Shown here piece after piece: positions 60,641-64,000 of a stretch of DNA of 64,000 bases. The position numbers and the translations under genes were made by a program. The DNA is from Streptomyces lanatus (GTDB lineage: Bacteria; Actinomycetota; Actinomycetes; Streptomycetales; Streptomycetaceae), in contig NZ_BNBM01000028.1 of assembly GCF_014655715.1 (NCBI RefSeq), positions 25,853 through 89,852 on the forward strand, read 5' to 3'. Below the pieces are notes generated by a model. That model was given only the letters and a program-made list of their open reading frames with translations, was not told the DNA's origin and did no database searches. The stretch's first letter is position 1. The number at the start of each line of letters is the position of its first letter.

Positions 60641-61550
60641 GGCGTGTCTCTTTGATGGGCTGAGCAGTTGATCGGATATGTCTGTCCGGTTGGTGATCAG
60701 TGATGCGATGTGGGACCGGATCGAGCCGTTGATGCCGGCCGATCCGGTTCGCGGGCGCCGATGGGCCGACCATCGCCGCACGATCGAGGCCATCGCATGG
60801 AAGTACCGCACCTGTTCGCCCTGGCGCGATCTGCCCGAAGAGCTCGGCTCCTTCAAGACCGCGCACAAACGGCTGCTGCGGTGGGCTGTCGACGGGACGT
60901 GGGAGAAGATCTTCACCGCCGTCCTGGCAACGGCGGACGCCGCCGACGACATCGGCTGGACCGCCTCGGTGGACTCCACCGTCTGCCGGGCCCACCAGCA
61001 CGCCGCCGGAGCCCGCAAAGGGTGAGTCAGTCCGCGGTGAGCCCGCCGACCACGCGTTGGGCCGTTCCCGAGGCGGCCTGAGCATCAAGGTCCACTTGGC
61101 CAGCGACACCCATGCCCGTCCTCTGGCGATCACGGTCACCGCCGGACAGACAGGTGACGCCCCCTCGTTCACCGCCGTGATGGCCGCGCTCCGCGTTCCT
61201 CGCACCGGGCGCGGACGCCCTCGCACCAGACCGGACGTCGTGATCGCGGACCGGGCGTACTCTTCCCGGGCGATCCGGTTCCACTTGCGCGAGCGGCACA
61301 TCCGGGCGGTCATCCCGCAGCCCGTGGACCAAGCCCGCAACCGGCGCCGACGAGGCTCACGGGGCGGCCGCCACCAGGCTTCGACGCTGATGCCTACAAG
61401 CAGAGGAACGCCGTCGAGCGGTGTATCAACCGTCTCAAGCAGTGGCGCGGCCTGGCCATGCGTACCGACAAACTCGCCATCGCCTACCAGGCCGCGCTCC
61501 ACCTCGCGGCCATTCTCATCTGGGCCCGTAGATGACCAAGGAGACAGAAC
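60641..61550 (+). mobile_element. IS5-family insertion sequence with CTAG duplication
   Basis: The 910-bp element begins GGCGTGTCTCTTTGAT and ends, on the other strand, GTTCTGTCTCCTTGGT; the terminal repeats match at 12 of 16 positions. CTAG occurs on both flanks (60637-60640 and 61551-61554), the four-base YTAR target duplication typical of IS5 elements. It holds one transposase in two or three frames. The intact duplication shows simple insertion without later rearrangement at the ends. Confidence 0.85.
60678..61534 (+). pseudogene. IS5-family transposase, two frame changes
   Basis: Part 1 (60678-61025, 115 residues) has LVISDAMWDRIEPLMPADPV, WRDLPEELGSFKTAHKRLLR and the first catalytic Asp in WTASVDSTVCRAHQHAAG. 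At GCAAAGGGTGA a -1 shift leads to part 2 (DHALGRSRGGLSIKVHLASD, PDVVIADRAYSSRAIRF). This kind of shift is programmed in some IS5-group elements. A second break near 61375, a missing base, is not expected to be programmed; the third frame carries the catalytic Glu (YKQRNAVERCINRLKQWRGL). The copy is therefore probably inactive. Confidence 0.8.
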
Positions 61551-61554
61551 CTAG

Positions 61555-61871
61555 CCCGGTTGCTCACGACTGTCCTCAACTTCGCTGACCGCAGCAGTCC
61601 TGGCATAGCGTCCGCGGCTTGCGGAGTGGGAGGGGCAATTGCCATAGGTGCAGGCACGGCGGCCGCGAATTATGCTGCGTTAAATGCGGGACCAAAGAAC
61701 TCGAACACCTCCTCCTTTGCGATCAATACCGCGACCGGTGCGGGGCTCGGCTACCTTGGGGGTACTAGCGCTGCCGGTCAGTCGATAGCCAGTAGAATGC
61801 CCTTCTCTCGAATGGATCGAATCCTGAATCGCATTGAGAAGTTGATCCAACGGATGATGGATGGTCAATGA
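61555..61871 (+). pseudogene. Rhs/polymorphic-toxin C-terminal tail fragment
   Basis: The frame opens right at the IS edge without a start codon: SPGIASAACGVGGAIAIGAG then TAAANYAALN, a Gly/Ala-rich membrane-active segment, and a polar end (MDRILNRIEKLIQRMMDGQ). GC is lower than in the host genes. Given the Rhs core fragment 500 bases on, I read it as the displaced tip of an Rhs-type protein, but no toxin fold is recognised. Its stop overlaps the next start (ATGA). Confidence 0.45.
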
Positions 61872-62074
61872 CAAGATTGCGGCGAGAAGTACTCAAAAGT
61901 ATCATTCCGCCGGCGATTCTTACGGTGATCGTCGCTGTGGCCTCAAAGGCGATAGGGGGATGGGTCCAAGTCGTTGGCCCACCGGTGATCGTGATAGGAG
62001 CCGGGATGGTCTGGGGGAGAGTGTTGAGGGCGAAGCTGAAGCGCGAGACCGGTGAAGAAGGACAGCATGAGTGA
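61868..62074 (+). CDS. small membrane protein, possible immunity protein
   Basis: 68 residues: a basic start (TRLRREVLKS), then two adjacent hydrophobic segments (IIPPAILTVIVAVASKAI, VVGPPVIVIGAGMVWGRVL) and a charged tail. It is coupled to the preceding tail fragment by ATGA, as immunity genes often are to toxin tips. No family recognised. Confidence 0.5.
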   Translation: MTRLRREVLKSIIPPAILTVIVAVASKAIGGWVQVVGPPVIVIGAGMVWGRVLRAKLKRETGEEGQHE

Positions 62075-62240
62075 GTAGCGGCGCAGGGCGCACCCGCTGG
62101 AAGCTCCTTGCTGGCATGGTCGTAGTCGTAGAGGTTTTCATTGCCTGCCCGTGGCTCCGGAACCCTTCAATATTGTCATCCCTGCCATCGTCGCGGTGGG
62201 GCTTGGCATTGCGGTCGGAACATTCCGATTGCGGCGATGA
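62071..62240 (+). pseudogene. second small membrane ORF, frameshifted
   Basis: GTG 62071 overlaps the previous stop (GTGA) and gives RWKLLAGMVVVVEVFIAC, one membrane helix. Near 62150 the protein-like signal moves to another frame, FNIVIPAIVAVGLGIAVGTF then RLRR and a stop at 62240. One indel would restore a two-helix protein of about 57 residues. It may be a second immunity-like gene. Confidence 0.4.
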
Positions 62241-62395
62241 AGCAGGCTGGCCAGCTCCGTAAGGCGTGCCAATTCTTCGGGGTGGGGAGGAGCATCTCTC
62301 CTCACCTCGAACTGACAGGGAGTAACAACGACGGCATCGGAATAGGATTTCGAGAAACCGAATGACTTGCAGGCCATCTTGCTTGGCGACTCCCT

Positions 62396-62899
62396 TCCGG
62401 TGAGCTGTGCTCCGAGGAGACCGAGGCCATCCCCGGAACGCGCGGGTTCGTGGGCGGCACCGCCGACCCCACGGGACTGGTCCACCTCGGAGCCCGCGAA
62501 TATGACCCCACCCTCGGGCGGTTCCTCTCCGTCGACCCGGTCATCGACATCAATGCTCCGGCCCAGATGAACGCCTACTCCTATGCCCACAACAACCCGG
62601 TCACCAAGTCCGACCCCTCGGGCCTGTGTCCGGCCGACCTGTGCGGCATCGGCTACCCCATCGGCGGCACCGGCACCGGCACCAGCAAGAAGAACCCCGT
62701 CCGCTATATCCAGGACGGCCCGGTTGACCCCGGCGGCCTCAACACCTCCACCTGCCACCGCGGTTGCTGCTGCGACGGCATGCCCTCCCACCATTCGAGC
62801 GCCTTCACAGGGGACGATGGCCGGACGCTCACCCGGTTCATCGTGGAAGCTGCGGCCGGTGAGCGGATCCCGTTCCAGCCGGGCGGCCACCACGGTTGA
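62396..62899 (+). pseudogene. Rhs core C-terminus with tip domain, orphan fragment
   Basis: ETEAIPGTRGFVGGTADPTG, LVHLGAREYDPTLGRFLSVD and NAYSYAHNNPVTKSDPSGL are the conserved Rhs-repeat core end that precedes variable toxin tips. The tip after it (about 95 residues) is Gly/Thr then Cys/His-rich (TCHRGCCCDGMPSHHSS) and ends at 62899. There is no start codon and none of the long YD-repeat shell. It is an orphan tip cassette of the kind that accumulates behind Rhs genes. Confidence 0.75.
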
Positions 62900-63606
62900 C
62901 TCCCCGCACAACAGTGGCAGCAGTACCTTGAGGCGAACGGGCCTGCCCTCGACGACAAGGAGCGCCAGCCATCCGTACGACAGAGGGCCAGCGCGACCGG
63001 GGCATCTGACCAGCAGAACCTCCGCCCTCAGCGTCGACTGCTCTCAGAGCCCCGTCGATACCTGCCACCTCAGAAGAGCCTGACCCGCCCAACAGGTCGC
63101 CTGACACCCCATCAGAACGAGCGTCAAGATATCGCTTGTAACGCCCACACGGCACATAACGCGCACACACAAAACCGCAGGTCAAGAGCCCTTAGCGGCA
63201 GGTTCAAGGATCGCAACGCACTCAACCTGGTGGGTCATCGGAAGACGTCAGCAGTGGGGCGTTCCGACATAACCACAGGTCAGAGGCCCTTTTCGGCCAT
63301 GGCGAAGGGTCCTTTGGGCGCTCAGGGCGTCAAACGGGCGTCACGGCCGAGGCACATGCCGGCCTCCGTTGCTGAGACCCATCAGCCGCCACCACCAGGA
63401 CCATGCGTCCAGTGCCGTCCACCCTCTGCATCGACCAGGACGGACAAGCCGGCCGTGGGGACTGTGGACGAAGGGAGAATCGGGCACTCCTCGCCGGGCT
63501 GGAGTCGGCGGTTCGGTCTCTTAAAGGTCGTATCGCCGGTATCCCCGTACCCTCGTATGTCTACGGCGTCACATAGCGGGCGCCAAACCACTGGAGGCAA
63601 CACCTC
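62900..63606. other. long non-coding stretch before rpoA
   Basis: About 700 bases with no supportable gene. It contains imperfect direct repeats, ACCGCAGGTCAAGAGCCCTT near 63174 and ACCACAGGTCAGAGGCCCTT near 63273. The 12-base core CAGGTCAGAGGC of the second is also found at 47933-47944 beside the tRNA fragment. ACTGGAGGCAAC just before 63607 is the rpoA ribosome binding site. No rpsK, rpsM or rpsD sequence was found, although rpsK is the usual upstream neighbour in Streptomyces. Confidence 0.55.
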
Positions 63607-64000
63607 GTGCTGATCGCTCAGCGTCCGTCCCTGACCGAAGAGGTCGTCGACGAGTTCCGCTCCCGGTTCGTGATCGAGCCGCTGGAGCCGGGCTTCGGTT
63701 ACACCCTCGGCAACTCTCTTCGCCGCACCCTGCTGTCCTCCATCCCCGGCGCTGCCGTCACCAGCATCCGCGTCGACGGTGTCCTGCACGAGTTCACCAC
63801 CGTGCCGGGCGTCAAGGAGGACGTCACCGACCTGATCCTCAACATCAAGCAGCTGGTCGTGTCGTCCGAGCACGATGAGCCTGTCGTGATGTACCTGCGC
63901 AAGCAGGGCCCGGGTCTGGTCACCGCCGCCGACATCGCGCCCCCGGCCGGTGTCGAGGTGCACAACCCCGACCTCGTCCTCGCCACGCTCAACGGCAAGG
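63607..64000 (+). CDS. rpoA: RNA polymerase alpha subunit, partial
   Basis: The first 131 residues of the alpha subunit run off the window edge. GTG 63607 (GGAGGC upstream) gives MLIAQRPSLTEEVVDEFRSR, then FVIEPLEPGFGYTLGNSLRR and TLLSSIPGAAVTSIRVDGVL, the conserved N-terminal domain that dimerises and nucleates RNA polymerase assembly. The sequence is nearly canonical for Streptomyces. The context is not: the gene follows Rhs and IS debris instead of the ribosomal protein operon. It may be a second copy or a relocated gene; whether it is full length cannot be seen. Confidence 0.9.
   Translation, partial: MLIAQRPSLTEEVVDEFRSRFVIEPLEPGFGYTLGNSLRRTLLSSIPGAAVTSIRVDGVLHEFTTVPGVKEDVTDLILNIKQLVVSSEHDEPVVMYLRKQGPGLVTAADIAPPAGVEVHNPDLVLATLNGK

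Overview
The window is actinobacterial and most like Streptomyces. GC is very high, GTG starts and 4-base ATGA/GTGA gene overlaps are common, and the families are typical of the genus (AfsR/SARP-type regulator, LAXTG surface protein, GAF-ANTAR, NhaA-thioredoxin fusion). The partial rpoA at the right edge reads like a Streptomyces alpha subunit. The content suggests an accessory or chromosome-arm region. Intact operons alternate with decayed genes, two IS5-type transposases, a 3' tRNA fragment and Rhs debris.

Layout. 1-2066: a minus-strand module of a Trypco1-like protein, a trypsin-like protease and a TPR protein cut by the window edge. 2399-5384: four decayed genes (alpha/beta hydrolase, TetR, GAF-ANTAR, aminoglycoside phosphotransferase relic) around an intact APH(6)-type kinase. 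5550-7309: an ABC-F protein behind a seven-codon leader ORF whose end is perfectly complementary to the ABC-F ribosome binding site. 7678-11373: secreted zincin protease, sigma factor with partner membrane protein, Na/phosphate symporter. 11582-18675: five minus-strand genes, mostly overlapping, that pair two orphan solute-binding-type proteins and a DUF4239 membrane protein with a large cytoplasmic P-loop ATPase. This is the strongest candidate for an undescribed system. 18879-23404: MHS-type carboxylate transporter, response regulator, histidine kinase and TAXI binding protein. 24781-29715: small regulators and enzymes, two molybdate-binding-domain proteins, and a PfkB kinase/class II aldolase pair opposite a TetR gene. 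30449-35465: a second Trypco1-trypsin module whose third gene is a 1301-residue TPR-SARP-NB-ARC-TPR fusion. 35634-44876: YqjF-like protein, atypical SDR, DUF1996 surface protein, flavodoxin-like protein, then lipid kinase, AGPS-like flavoprotein, TetR and GlpD in the arrangement known from mycobacteria.

44877-48526 is a degraded island: truncated transposases, frameshifted acetyltransferase, recombinase relic and the 3' half of tRNA-Arg(TCT). 48754-54836 holds TerD, STAS and small proteins, a broken CorC-like gene, and an ArsR-family regulator with two phased operators ahead of a small membrane protein and an MMPL exporter. 54985-60558 holds two truncated genes, the NhaA-DsbA fusion, a GH76 alpha-mannanase with a LacI-type operator, and a broken secreted paralogue of its N-terminal module. 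From 60641 there is an IS5-family element with a CTAG target duplication, Rhs tip and core fragments with small membrane ORFs, about 700 bp without genes, and rpoA without its usual ribosomal-protein neighbours.

Many ORFs were read by eye. Frameshifts called here could be sequencing errors, and family assignments rest on motifs rather than database searches.
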